This document shows, piece after piece, positions 47,681 through 60,396 of a DNA stretch of 64,000 bases. Every line of letters starts with the position of its first letter. Positions within the stretch are counted from its first letter, which is position 1. This DNA comes from Piezodorus guildinii (Eukaryota; Arthropoda; Insecta; Hemiptera; Pentatomidae). Position numbers and translations under genes: made by a program. Location of the stretch: contig CM041292.1 of assembly GCA_023052935.1 (NCBI GenBank), positions 87,093,169 to 87,157,168 of the forward strand. The letters run 5' to 3'. The notes under the pieces were generated by a model. The model was not told the DNA's origin. It did no database searches and saw nothing but the letters and a program-made list of their open reading frames with translations.

Positions 47681-47965
47681 ACCACAACAACCCCTGAAGG
47701 GTCTTGGGCTTAGTACATGTAGAGGTTAGTACTGTTTCTAGGCCAACGGCAGTGCAAAAAGGTGATTAGGCCGAGATCATTCTCAGCCGCCAGGTTTTTT
47801 CCCCCATTAATTCCTGTACCCACTTTCTAGAGGCTGGGTGTGCCTGAGGAGGGGGACCGTATGTTAAGGTCGCCCCTCGGGCGAAATATCAGAATTAAAT
47901 TAAGTCAAAGCCGGGATTCAAACCCAGTAGACTAGTGCCCTATGCACTAGACCACTCCGCTCCTC
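47681..47965 (-). repeat. SINE-B, near full length, tRNA-derived head
   Basis: The minus strand starts GGAGCGGAGTGGTCTAGTGC (A box) and has the B box GGTTTGAATCC about 30 bases later. A body with GAGGGGCGACC and CCTCCTCAGGCACACCCAGC follows, then the 3' part CCCTTCAGGGGTTGTTGTGG. It does not fold as a complete tRNA. The family is different from SINE-A. Confidence 0.75.
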
Positions 47966-50104
47966 GAATTTTATTTACTACAAGTTAAATGGGACCTATA
48001 GGACAACTAGTCCAGTTTGGTTTATTTGGAGTTAGTAATGACGTAAAAATTCATCTCCATCCAAATACTCTCCTTTCTCCAATCCAAAGAAATACTAACT
48101 CTGGAACCTCCAATATTATTGTATACTAAATATATAAATATATTGTAGGATACAAATAAGTATATAATTAGATAAATATAAATAAGAATTTTCCACGTCT
48201 CGGTTTATTCTGCTAAGATGGAAATAAAGAAGATTTTTAAGCAGTTTTTAATAATATCTTTGTTAGTTTTTGTCTGGAATATTTATATATCAAACAAAAA
48301 ACTAGGTAGGGCACAGTTTTTGATATTTTGTTCTTTCTTATTTTTTTTTTACTACGCTTTAGAACACTTTTCAAAAGGTCAACATCTGGCATTTAATATG
48401 GTTATGTTTTCTTTAGTTACAAATATTTTCTCTGTCATTGTGAATGAGTACCAAAATAAAAAAAAAAGGAACTAAGCAACAGCATGAGATGATAAGGAAA
48501 CGAATAGATTATTTTATGTATCTGAACTCATATTATATTTTACATTGTTATTTCATATTATATTGTACTAAGCTCATTATAAACTGTATGATATAATGTT
48601 TTTCAATATATAAATTTAATTTATTGAATAATTTATTTTATTTACCTATCTTATTTGTTAATTAAACCATTGTTGAATACCAAATATAAATGTTTTTATT
48701 TAACGATTTTTAAACCGTAAAGATCATCTGCCGTCAACAAATATAAGTTTCTGCCATATGTTTCTGTCCGGTTATTTTCCTTCACACTATACCCCAGTTC
48801 ATCATTTTTTCCCTAACACCTTTAAAGTATTATGTCATCGGACTAATCTTCTCTTGTTTTCTCTATATTATCCTTCCCAAAATTCATTTAGGCCATCATC
48901 CCTCAACTATCCTCATCCTATGTCTAAACCAGAACAATCTTATTTTTTTAAGATGAAGAGGATGCTTATAATGATACAAAATAAAAGGAAAACAAGGTAG
49001 CACATTATAGTTCGGATTTGATAAGTGTAAAAATGATGTTGGAGATTTAAGTCATTAATTAATATTTGATTTAAAATATGTATTTAACCTATTTAAAATA
49101 GTTTCCAACCTATCCAATAATGAAATAATAGTTACAAATGTAATGCAAGTTATCAGCTGAAAATATTGGGAAACAAATATACATTTCTATGATATTCTAT
49201 ATTTATCATACAAAGGGTCATTAGCTATATACATAATAATAATAATATTCTATATATTCGGTGTAAACGAGGGCGAATTTTCACTCATTGTAAACTACGA
49301 AACGAATCATTTTAATCATACATAAACAAGCTAGGTTCTATCACGATTCAGTCGAAACGAAGGTCAGTCGCCAGCCACATGGATACTTAACGCAGTTGAT
49401 GATAAAAACATAAGAAAAAAAAAACAACAACCAATGTGAATAATTACCATCTCTCATAATTTACAATTCAATTGGCTAGAAATGCGTCCATTTATTTTTA
49501 TAAACTAATACCTCTTATTAAAAGATAAAGCTATTAATAACTCCGGATGGCATCTTATACAATTGAAAACTTAGATATCAGAAAATTTCTCAAGGGGAGA
49601 ATTTTTTTTTTCAAAACTGTCGCAGATACCATAAAATCGTTCCATGGACTTAAGGTTGTACTCTATAGAATGATTCCGGTTCTCAACATGAAAATACAAT
49701 AGTACTGTCCTTCAACGGGTGCGGGTGGCGAACAAGCACCGTACAAGAACTTACATGTAGGGACCTTCAATGACCTTACAATGAATAAGGATATCATTGG
49801 TGGAGAAAATCATCAGTAACTTTCATGGAAAATGTTTACATGGAAATGTCTCAAAAGCACACACATACAGCGAAGGTTTTAAGAAATATGGACGATTACT
49901 CCATTCAGCCCTTCACTTGTTGTGACTACACAAATTCTACCGCCTTCGATTCGAAATTAGCAATAAGAATAATTTTTCACGATTGGTCACAGAAAAACAG
50001 ACACTGCAAGAAAATTTTGAATTATTTAAATGACTAAGCAGTTGCAAAAGAACATTACAGCATCATTTTACTAATACCAGAAAATTAATTTATAATTATT
50101 TTTA
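47966..50104. other. AT-rich DNA, no feature recognised
   Basis: An 85-codon ORF at 48218-48475 would encode a hydrophobic peptide, but its composition is what AT-rich random DNA gives and no family was recognised. Nothing else stands out. Confidence 0.4.
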
Positions 50105-51180
50105 GTAACTCATTGGACCTTCAAGTAAACTTCGAGAAGACGAAGATAATGGTAATGATGAGAAAGAATTTGACATCACAGAACAGGTACACAGTCCGCA
50201 ATAGTTGCTTAAAAGTGTATCAACTTACCTTAGTAACTTGGGAGTCGAATAAATGTAGCCTTTGATGAGAGGCAGGAGATCAAAGCTCGTATTGTTGCTG
50301 CCAATAATAGTCCGTGAGCAACGAAAAATGCGACCGACTTTAGCAAATATTTTAGTATGCTTTATGCAAAGCATCCATCATGGTAAAGCAAAAAATACAC
50401 CTATGCCAACCCAAAACGGGAGGATTGCAAAATGGCGACAATTCAAAAACGAAATATCACTCTTTTCTAACATAATTATGGTTACTGCCATGGAAATGGT
50501 TCATCCAATGAAGACGATCGTTAAAAAGTAAATCATCAAGTATTTAATGAGCTTTCATTTGAGTGGTAAAATACATTTGCATGTCTAATATTCAAAGATA
50601 TAGAGGTATTAACAAAAAAAAAATGTTTTGTAATAAACGAGATATCACTCTTTTCATAAGAATTATGGTTCCTATCATGGAAACGGCTCATCCCATGAGG
50701 ATAATCATTATAAAAAAAAACCCGTAGGTCTAATACTCACCGACATAATGTCAATGCAATGGTTACATGGGTTAGAATTTCTGCCCCTAAAGACGTGTCT
50801 GCCGCAGTTTCCACCCACCTGTAAATGGTAGACTAGTTTGATTCGTATTGTCGCCTGGTGTTTGAGGTCAAAAAGAAAATCGTGGTCAAAATAGTTAGAA
50901 TTTCGTCTTTATGGTCCCTTTTTGAGTTGGCAGACGTGTATTTTTTGCTTTGTACACTAAAAATTTTGGTAAAACGGGTTGCATTTTTCGTCGCTGGCTC
51001 ACGGACTATAAAAGCATCGCAATCGATCACATCTCCTATCTATACATGATACTATCTATACAAAACGTTAGTAAGACCCATTGCGACCTACGTAAGTGAA
51101 ATATGGGTATTAAATGTTACAGCAGCAAACAAAATGGACTTATTAGCTTTGTTAATAGCGAACATAGTTGAACATTACAT
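50105..51180 (+). mobile_element. RTE-type reverse transcriptase relic, interrupted
   Basis: LDLQVNFEKTKIMVM, then RYTVRNS, a YL-LGVE block and DERQEIKARIVAANNS-like residues in shifted frames appear at 50105-50340. TLVRPIATYVSEIWVLNVTA appears at 51064-51125. These are consecutive parts of RTE-type reverse transcriptases. The 700 bases between them include two diverged direct copies of an 80-bp segment (GATATCACTCTTTTC at about 50450 and 50640). Confidence 0.6.
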
Positions 51181-52019
51181 ACATAGTTGCTGGTTGGGGG
51201 AAAAAGAGAAGATTCGTGGGATCTTCCATTTTCCAAGAAATATTTCATTCTGATTATATCAGCCATAATAGAGTTAGTCAAAGATCAAATTGACAGTAAT
51301 AGAAAACACTTGGACAAGGCCTCACTATTATGAATATATGTAGATACGAAACTATCCAAGTATAAATCACAATAGAACTAAAGATTTAAATCAATATTCT
51401 TAGGTCTTTTATGAAATTGATTGTCTTCGTGGGTTGCCGGTTTAAAATTCCAATAACATTAAATTTGTTGTATATTCTTGCATTAATTGAACGTTCTTAA
51501 ATGTAACTCGATCTTAAATTAAACAAGATATGCTAATTAAAATAAAACATAACCGTCTGTGCTGTTGTCCGTATGTTGACTATTACACTTTTGTTGGGTT
51601 TGTTTTTAACCACTAGACCTTTGATTGCTATGGGAATAACCTGACAAAGCACTGAGCGAGTATCAGTACATGACGTTAACATCACACATGTCTTTAAGAA
51701 AAGGCGGCATAGAAAATTGATGTGTCTATAATTGGGCTGCGGTCATAAAAAAACAAACACACACTAATAAGTAACTTACTTCTTAGTGAGTTGTATTTTA
51801 TGACCGCATTTCTAACCATCTTCCCCATTCCCAATGGTCACCTTAACTCTATCATTATGAAATGACTTAAAGAGTTTTGAATTTTGAAAACATTACCTCT
51901 AAAAATTAAAAATTAAAATTGTAATTGATCACAGATATTAGCCCATAAGTTCCAAGGTACTTCGAATCCAAATATCGAATAATAAAACATAAAATACCTC
52001 TTATTTTATTTAGGTTTAA
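51181..52019. other. No recognisable feature
   Basis: AT-rich sequence without a convincing reading frame or repeat. Confidence 0.4.
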
Positions 52020-52960
52020 TAGTTTCAAAAATGAACCTTTGTAATAGACCAAAAAAAAAATTACCCCCTTCAAAATTTGGGTGCTCACGTTTCAAGATGC
52101 GTAGAACCTGAATAAGGAATAAAAAAAAAAAAATCCGTTTGTCCGCTTTACGCGGCATTTACCCGAAACTACTGGACCAATGTTTTTGAAATTGGCCACA
52201 AAAATACTAGGGCATGCAAAGATGATCCTACGATCACTTACACGTTAATATCAGCTGGTTATTTTTAAAATGGCAGACTATTAAAAGTGATTTAATTCAA
52301 TAACTCTGTTATTTTTGTGGATGGAGAGAAAATTTAGAATCAGTAAAGCGCGATTAACAAGAAAAACAGAAAAAGAAAAAGATAAAAAATTGAAATCTTG
52401 CCCATATATACGCCCATAACTCTGTTATTTTAAAAAACAGAGAAAAAATTTATTAGTGTTTTTTAACCAAAAAACCGCGAATAATTATAAAAAATAAGAG
52501 GACAAAATCGAAATTGTATCCATAAATAAGCCCATAACTCATCTATTTTTGAAGATAGAGAAAAGTATGTACATATATAATTTTAGAATCAGTATAGTGC
52601 GATAATAATATAAAAAAAAAAAAAAAAAAAAAAAGGTTGATCTGTATATCAAATGACAAATTATAAAAGATGTAATTATCTCCTAATTAATGCATGGATG
52701 AATTCCAAAAAAATTGCTTTTAGTGCTATTTCAATTAAATTTTCTACAAAATGAAAAAAGAATCATTGAAATTGGTTAAGGACTAGCAGAGATTTAGTGT
52801 TTTGAAATTTGCTGTGGTGGTATATGCAATTTTCCTTTGAATTATTTACTGCTTTTCATATTAATTAATTGCCTATATACAGCTTTATAAACAGTCATAT
52901 CGTAATATTGTTGTTTGGAAATAATAAAGCATTGTGTAAAAATCTGCAGCGTTCTTTAAT
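52020..52960 (+). repeat. Dispersed repeat D1, copy 2 (longer)
   Basis: It matches 870-1220 at both ends. Between them it has a degenerate internal duplication in which CCCATAACTCTGTTATTTT-like blocks recur near 52300, 52420 and 52530. These extra units are absent from copy 1. Confidence 0.65.
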
Positions 52961-53699
52961 CTCTAGAACTTAACATTAACATCAAGTATTAAGGTAAATT
53001 ACTACAAATATTATATAAGAAAACAAATATGTGGAAATCGGACAAGTATTAGCAGAGATAGATGTGAAAGGCGTTTACAACTTTTTAGTCATGATTGTCA
53101 ATGTGCTTCATGACACACTGTTTTGGTTACTATGAATTCGTAAATTTTTCATGATTTCGAGAAGTTTTAGTAGTTCATTAATTACAAATATGATGGAAAT
53201 ACAAATGATCACTTATATTGATAGCCATGATACATTGGGCTTAGCGAAACGTGAAATGGGGAGGAAGCTAGCGGCAGCCGAAGGCGAGGGCAACCTTGGC
53301 ATTCACTGCAAGGCCTATTACCAATTCATAGCGGGAAGGAGCGTTGACACGCTCAGCACAACGGCACCTACCTTAAACCTCGTCTTAGTTTACAATAATG
53401 AGGGATCAACGATAACAGTATTATCATGTAACGTTAATATACTTAAAAATATCAACATAACGACTCATAACAACCGATAAAACATTATAGGGCAACTGCA
53501 CCAATTACTGATACTTTAAGAACAATTTTTTGTTTTTTCAATAATGTCTCCTATATTTAAATAATAAATAATTTTTTATTATTCCAGGACATGTCCCTTT
53601 AGAATAAAATATACAGAATGTACAATATGTGCTTTGGAGTCTTACATTAAATTAAATACATATAAACAAATTAATAATTACTGATATAAAATAGACACA
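52961..53699. other. Unassigned DNA with a short GC-richer patch
   Basis: About 53245-53390 is distinctly richer in G and C than its surroundings and is open in one frame (GRKLAAAEGEGNLGIHCKAY). No family was recognised. It could be a fragment of a GC-richer element. Confidence 0.3.
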
Positions 53700-54150
53700 T
53701 TTAAATGAGAAAAAAACAACCACACAAAAAAAATAATAATAATAAAAAGCTTATTCACAATTCTATTGAGCCTGGATATTCATTAAGTGATTAAATATGC
53801 AGGATTTGAAAGTAGAAAGGGAATTGGAGTGACGGATAGAAGGAGGGATAGAATTCCATAGGACTGAGGATCGAATGAGAAAGGATCTGTCGAAATGTGC
53901 AGTTCGGTGGGCCGAGCTGTATAAATGTGAGGGCGTGGAGCGTGTAGAACGGAGATGGACAGAGGATTTGAATTGTAGGAGGTCAAAAATGTATGAGAGG
54001 CGGCAGGATTCGATGACTTGGTAAAGGAATGACGCAAGGAAATACTTGCGACGACTGGAAGGGTAAAGCCACCTCAGCTCGCCATAAAATTGGGAATACG
54101 GAGACCGATCCTTGTCATTCAAAACATTTCTGTTAGGCAGAAATCTATTT
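53700..54150 (-). mobile_element. CR1/L2-like non-LTR retrotransposon, extreme 3' end
   Basis: The minus frame from about 54148 to the stop at 53763 reads NRNVLNDKD, LRWLYPSSRRKYFLASFLYQ, VHLRSTRSTPSHL and RTAHFDRSFLIRSSVLWNSI, then PPSIRHSNSLSTFKSCIFNH. The pattern of an arginine/serine-rich block, SFxxRxxxLWNxxP and SLxxFK is the usual C-terminus of non-LTR elements without RNase H, such as CR1 and L2. The tail is TTATTATTATT followed by T-rich sequence. It is strongly 5'-truncated, with its frame still open. Confidence 0.75.
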
Positions 54151-55942
54151 TTTCCTTCCTGCTCATTGAATTATATCAAAATCATAAATTAATCCATTTT
54201 TCTGCATAAAATTCGGATGCATGTTTTTCCTCCTATTGCTGACACCACGCACCAATTACAGACAGTGCGAGGAACCAATTCCTGACACCCTGAACCAAGA
54301 TCAAAATAATTTGGATTCCAACTTTAAAATAGAAAACTGAATAATTCAAAATTACACAAAAAGTTATAGGATTCATAACTATCGTTTAAGGAACAACACA
54401 CTTTAGGAACTCATTAATATTATTAGTCATTTAATCACAACACATCGAAGAGCAAGGGTTTAAAAATCGAATTATGTATTAGATTAATAAATATTAAACG
54501 CTTAAAATATATATTTGAGTTAAACATCTCCTGACTTTTTAAACAAAAAGGAAATCGCATGAGAACTTATCGTCAGTATTACGGCATCAAAGCTCAAGTT
54601 CAATAAGCGGTCGAAATTAATGTCTTGTGGACCAATGGCTTAATAACTGCATGATTATATTATTATATATAATTGTTATCACTTCTTCTTTGAACGAAAA
54701 AACATTTTTCATGAGATTGTAGGCTCTCATATTCCATACAAGAGCAATATTTCGTACAAGCCACGCGGATCTTCTAATATTTTGTGTCCATCAATGCGGT
54801 TATATAGTATCCCTCTCCTATAGTTCTGTTTTGAATGGGACTTTTGTATCAAAAAACCTATTTAATTAGGCATTGGAACTAGAGTTCACAGAAAATCCCA
54901 ATTACTAAAAAAAAGCGTCAGTAATTGGGTAAAGGCGTGCTTTTCGGGTACCCGAATCATAACACCACAAAAGGGTTGTTCTAATAGTAATTTAACCATA
55001 AATCGTCTATTCGTATTACCTAACATCAATATTGTATTCATGAAAAATAATTCGATGTAGAAACAAAGAAGAAAAGGTTATATATAATAGATGTAAATTG
55101 AGCAAAAACCTTAACGATCCAACAGAAGTAGACTGATGCTAAAACTTCATTCCTGCACACGTCATCATCTATGCTGACTTCATCGTATCGGATATTTGTT
55201 GGAAATCACGATGGCTTTGATTTGACGCCAATTTCTAATTAATAGGTGGCCTGAAACTCTTATTTTTCAAGGTATAATGAGCATTTCGTTTGGTAGTGTC
55301 AGCAATTGGTGCCTTTAACCTATTCCCTATGAATAATTCTAGAACAATTAATCAGAACTTCTATCATACAGGAGTAAATTTAAGATATCGGAAATATTTC
55401 ATAGTAATTTCTTCAAAGAAAATTAAACTTTGGAGATGACTTTTAGATCAATATTATTTTTTCTTTTATAATTAACCTAGCTGTATAATTATCCCTCTAT
55501 TAACATACCAGAAGACGTAGCAATGACCATAATTACTTTTATGGGTTTTAGCTTTGAAACATAATCTTCACAATTCTTTTGCAACAGAAAATGAGATTTA
55601 TCGCATTTGTGGATAAGCCTATTAATCCAAACTAATAAATATTTTTTATACATTAGAAAAAAGTGCTCTATGTTCTCATCGGAAATTTTTTTTTTTTAAT
55701 ATTGTCAATCGAACGTATTTTCACAGGAACTTGCACAATAAACACGAATACGCAACCCTTGAATATATCTGTGTTAAATTTCGTTTCTCTACTAATACTG
55801 GTCATATTAAGAAGATTTCAAGTGGTCAGAAATTGAACCATTTTGTAAAAGAATACTTGCAATTTTTCAGGAGATGATTAATTTTTGAGTTATTCGAAAA
55901 ACAGCGTTTTTAAACCGTTAAAATGATTATTATATATATACC
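54151..55942. other. No recognisable feature
   Basis: AT-rich sequence without a convincing reading frame or shared repeat. Confidence 0.4.
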
Positions 55943-56030
55943 CACAGTTGGTCCTAGGATTTTATAATGGGAGTAAAAAATCCTTAGTTTTGCCGTACTT
56001 TGGATGGAACCTAAGAAGATGGCCCCGAGA
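55943..56030 (+). repeat. SINE-A copy 6, fragment
   Basis: Only the middle of the family is left: GGTCCTAGGATTTTATAATG, AGTAAAAAATCCTTAGTT and ATGGCCCCGAG. Confidence 0.7.
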
Positions 56031-56043
56031 AAAAATTTCAGGG

Positions 56044-56156
56044 GGAAAGAAAGCTTTAATTAATAACTCTATTTTGGGTATTACGTAAAGTCTAAGTCGC
56101 TCACCTGTAAAATGAAAGATTTTGACTTAACTGCTTATTCACGACCGTTACAGATA
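56044..56156 (+). mobile_element. Right-hand fragment of the MITE seen at 8589-8822
   Basis: TAACTCTATTTTGGGTATTA, AAGTCGCTCACCTGTAAAAT and the terminal TTCACGACCGTTACAGATA match the right half of the other copy. The left half is missing. Confidence 0.8.
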
Positions 56157-57162
56157 TAAGAGCTTATACAATATTCGTGGATTTTTTTGGTTTTATATGA
56201 GGTAGTGATGCGCCTAGTTTGAGAAGCTCTAATCTAGTCCTGTCTCTAAACAACACAAATTAAAAAAAAACAGCAGCCGACATCTAGTAGCCACATTCAT
56301 TAGTAGTTGACTTGCTCTATTTCAGGAGTCCCAAGGGTTTTTCTTGTTGAGTATAAGTTATCAGTCAGATGTCGGCACCATATGTTATTTCGTGTGTTTT
56401 TGTTCGATGTAAATTAAATTTTGTATGTAGTTAATAATATTCTAATTTAATAAAATATTCGGTATTAAAAGTCGTTAGGCGGGAGCATATATAGAGGGTC
56501 CTGGGGCAGAAACGCCCGCCGGATAGGATTGGGAGCTGCTGCTACAAGCTCATTATCCCAAGATCAAAATAGAAGTATGCAAACCCTAAAGCAAACATGA
56601 TCCATGAATCTACTCAGCAACTTTCTGCGATCCAAACCCATAAAGGTTAAGCCAACTTTCACGCTCAAGTTAAGTATCCCTGATTTCTCTTGTATCACGC
56701 CCATAAAAAGGAAAGGTGTGTTTATCCATTCTCCCAAATGGTGAATTTTATAATGTTTGGAATTCGCTGATAATGCACTAGTAGATCCTTATCTATAGCT
56801 AATTATTAGGGGTGAGATAATACTCATTACTGATAATGGCCTGAGGATAAAATGTACTAACAAAGCGTCAATATTTAATACCGAGATGAATCATAATTAA
56901 TAACGTATCAAAACGAAAAAAAAACAACAACAGACCACAAACCACTTTCCTGCTTAGAGTGGAAGTTTTAACTTTCATCCGATGTTTTAAGAATACTGCC
57001 GATAAATAAAGAATGTCGAGGAACGTGAGGAGGATAAGGAAGATTAATTTTATTCATCAGCCATTGATAACATTCTCAGAAAGGTATTTGATTCTTCGTT
57101 TGGAACTCTTCTAATGCTTTTGAACTATTATTAAAAATATTTTTTATTACTAATAAAGGGGG
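56157..57162. other. Unassigned DNA, possible LTR-like stretch
   Basis: About 56370-56530 runs from TGTCGGCACCATATG through AGTCGTTAGGCGGGAGCATA and a GC-rich end. It has the look of an LTR and leader, but no second copy or polypurine tract supports it. Confidence 0.25.
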
Positions 57163-57370
57163 TTGCTGCTACCATAACAGCCTCCTGTGCCCAAATTCAC
57201 GATTTCAAACCCGCCATATGATCCTAGGATACTTTGAAGAGAATAAAAATCATTGGTTATGCCGTCCTTTAGAGGACACGTAAAATGGTGGTCTTAGTCA
57301 GTGTGATGTCAGGTACATGTTTAAGATGCCTTTCCTAATTAAACTCCGATCGGCAAAATTTAATATTCCT
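57163..57370 (+). repeat. SINE-A copy 7, diverged
   Basis: The order GGTTGCTGCTACCATAACAG, ATCCTAGGAT, TTATGCCGTCCTTTAGAGGA, AAATGGTGGTC, ATGTCAGGTAC and CTAATTAAACTCCGATCGGC follows the family, with many changes. Confidence 0.7.
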
Positions 57371-58132
57371 ATTACCCGATTATGCACACCAGAAAAAAAG
57401 TGCATTCAATGGATAAACAGACAAGCTAATAAAGAGATACATAAATTGGAAGTATTTATATTTAGCTGGCACAGTGGACCGACTGGTAGGAACAAGGATC
57501 TTTTCTGCTATTCAAATGCAAATTTCTGGAAAGTGCAAAGAAACCAGACTAGGTGAAAGTTAGAGAGCAAAACATAAGATCAAATCAGTTACGCTCCTGA
57601 TTTCATAATTCTAAACATAGGCATAGCGTGTTTCCAAAGTTTGAGGAGTTCCATTGCCCCACGTGAATGGAGACAGTTATGAACTTATGAGATACGGTTT
57701 ATTTTTAACACACAAAATTTCAAAACCTTTTAATCCATAATATATTTATAATATAATACGTTAAGATAGGAGGAGAGAGATCGTATAAATGAATAATTCG
57801 GTTTCATAAACAACTAAGATAATTTAAAAAAAGCGGGATTTGTTAGGATGGAGATATAAATATTATAAGAATTATATAATATGCAAAATTATAATTACAA
57901 TAAGCGTAAATCTCTTAGATAACGATTTAAACGAGTATAATAATCTTCACCTTTGCTTACCTACTAGTGGTAGGAAAGTTAAAAAAAATCTGGTGTGGCC
58001 ATCACACGACTTTCACTTTCCCCGGTTGTTAAAATCAATTTAAGAAATAATAAATAGCGTTTATTGAGGTTTAAAGAAATATATTTATTGCCGTTAGAAA
58101 CATATGTTTTAGATTAAATAATATAACAAATA
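57371..58132. other. No recognisable feature
   Basis: AT-rich sequence; short ORFs here extend from the neighbouring SINE and have no recognised similarity. Confidence 0.4.
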
Positions 58133-59118
58133 CAGTTAAATTCAATTCCATACCGCTTCCTTCCTCAGACACAGTCCGGTACCTTGGCTTTTTACTAGAC
58201 AAAAGACTGACGTGGAACCCACATACAAGACTTAAAAGGATAGAACTCAACCGCAGATTCGGCCGGTTATACAAACTACTAGACAGAAAATCTCATCTTA
58301 CAGTCGACAACAAATTACTAATATATAAGACAGTACTAAACCTATATGGACCTACGGACTTGAACTATGGGGGACAACTAAACATTGTAACATCAAACGT
58401 ATCCAATCCTTCCAATCCAAAGTCCTTCGAACAATAGTTAATGCTCCTTATTACGTTACCAACTGTACCCTACACCACGACCTTAATATTCCATTTATTT
58501 TAGGCCTGGTACCATCCAAATTCTCCAAATTCCATCAGAACCTTCTTCATCACCCTAATCCTCTTGCTCAATCGCTATCCAGCTCCACCCATCCCTACTA
58601 TCCTCCTCGAAGATTGAAACGGCAGTGGCCCCGCGACGTTTTGTAAACATATATTCTGGAGTTCTGACACTGGTCAGATCCTCCACTCATGTACTGTATG
58701 TTTGTGGCTATTCCGCCCTAGCTCGGCTTACACCAGTGAAGCGCCGGGTGAGAGGCGCTGGGATCTCTTGGATTCGGCTTCTCTCCCCACTTGTGGAGGG
58801 AGCAGCGGAGTCTAGGGTCCCTTTAGCAGATTGTATATATTGTATATAGTTAAGTTTGCTGGTATGATTTTTATTTATTTCCCAACTTGTATTTATCTCT
58901 TCTACAGGTTGTTGTTTTGATTTGTTTGTTGTTTTTTTGTTTTTATTAATTGTTATTTTCTTGTATATATTTGAAATTATTTATTTCCGATTTTATGTAA
59001 TTTGACTTTATCATCATTATTCTGTATACATTGTATGAATGTGTACTACATCTTTATTACTACTGTTCATTATGTAACAAACTGTAATATTTCTCAATAA
59101 AAAAAAAAAAAAAAAATG
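58133..59118 (+). mobile_element. Jockey-clade retrotransposon, 5'-truncated, with poly(A) tail
   Basis: The coding part has DTVRYLGFLLDKRLTWNPHT, LNRRFGRLYKLLDRKSHLTV and DNKLLIYKTVLNLYG, then after a frameshift WTYGLELWGTTKHCN, IQSFQSKVLRTIVNAPYYV and HHDLNIPF. HPNPLAQSL and RRLKRQWPRDVL close it. These are the late reverse transcriptase and C-terminus of Jockey elements. A 3' UTR of about 460 bp ends in CTCAATAAA followed by A residues at 59096-59116. TAACAAATA at 58124-58132 and 59119-59127 is the target-site duplication. Confidence 0.88.
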
Positions 59119-59479
59119 TAACAAATAAAATTGTTATCTAATAAATATGAATTTATCCGCTTTTCACCAATTTCCATTACTTTTTAAAACTGTGTGTATA
59201 CGATTATATTTTTTCAAAAATCTTTAGCTTTTTAACATTATATTGTACATCTATATTAGGGTTTCTATCTTCGAAAACACAAGAATTATATTTAAAAATA
59301 TGTCCGCTCTATACTCCTCAATTGATTGTAAAATTTGTTTAACTTGTACATTTAGTCGTTTTTATCAATGCTAATAAGATGATATGTTTTATTTTTTGGA
59401 ATTAACTATTGGCGTTTAAGTCCTGTCACACTATTTCAATCAGAATGAAACCTACATCGTATTAAAGCCCATTAAATTT

Positions 59480-59857
59480 TACATCCATATGGGGAGTTTA
59501 ATCAAAATTCTCATATCCGTTTATGAGAAAATCGTAAAAAGGTGCATGGTATGAAGTAGGTATGTCTGACTATCGGTGTGCCAATTTTAGTGAAAAAGTT
59601 GCTGTAACATCTCGGGCAAATAGTTGTAACAAATATGAAATTTCAATTTCGTAAAACTTTTCGTTTTCGCCTTGGGCTTGTCACAAACACACAGACAGAC
59701 ACGAACACCTACACACAGCAGAACTTTTTGCGGGAATTGGTTATTTATTTGCACTCAGGGGACACTAAAACGTATATTTCCATTGAAAACTGTAATTTGA
59801 AAAACTTCGCTTTCGCAATACTGTCCATTACTATATATTTTATATATAAGTAAGTGA
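59480..59857 (+). repeat. Dispersed repeat D2, copy 2
   Basis: It corresponds to 43975-44160 but reaches further upstream. Shared parts include the ACACACAGACAGACACGAAC stretch, TTTTTGCGGGAATTG, AAAACGTATATTTCCATTG, TTTCGCAATACTG and CATTACTATATATTTTATAT then AAGTAAGTGA. Its end is interrupted by an R1-type fragment. Confidence 0.65.
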
Positions 59858-60382
59858 CGATTGAAAGCCCAATGGATTGTTCCGGATTACTGGGTCTCGC
59901 AATTCCTCACTGGGCACGGGGCTTTCCGAAGTAAGCTGCACAGTTTCGGAAAAGACGTAGATCCCCTGTGCCCCCGTTGTGGAGTCCCGGAGACTGCTGA
60001 GCACATCATTGTGGAATGTTCAGCGTTTGAGGCACTAAGGGCCAAACTATTGAGGGAATGTGGCCTCTGGGTCCTCTCGGTGAGCGATTTCCCTCAGCTG
60101 GTGTCCGAACAAAATTATAAACAATTTATATCATTTATTCACGGGTGGAAAACATTAGTAGGCCCGGCAGCTTTTAACGTAGGTGGAACTGGACGGGATC
60201 GAGGAAGACCACCTCCGAGAGAAGAAGCAGGAGCTGAAGGGATAGTCATCGAGGAGAGACCAGATTTAAAAGCTGGGAAGAGAAGAAAAACAGAAACTCA
60301 AGATTACTACTGGTAGCATCTCACTCATGGCTACCGACGCCCGTATTGCCATATGGCAAGGCAGGGAGACCTAAATAAATAA
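59858..60382 (+). mobile_element. R1-type non-LTR retrotransposon, C-terminal fragment, with exact target duplication
   Basis: The frame, open to the stop near 60316, reads VSQFLTGHGAFRSKLHSFGK and the CCHC knuckle CPRCGVPETAEHIIVEC, then a hydrophilic tail rich in basic and acidic residues ending TETQDYYW. A 3' UTR of about 60 bp ends CTAAATAAATAA. ATATAAGTAAGTGA occurs at 59844-59857 and 60383-60396, a 14-bp target-site duplication. The LTGHGxF block points to the R1 clade. Confidence 0.85.
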
Positions 60383-60396
60383 ATATAAGTAAGTGA

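Noticed and set aside
47900..47965. tRNA gene on the minus strand
   Set aside because: A and B boxes are present but no acceptor stem closes, and the sequence continues into a SINE body.
48218..48475. 85-codon ORF encoding a hydrophobic peptide
   Set aside because: Composition is what AT-rich DNA gives by chance; no family, no neighbour and no second exon supports it.
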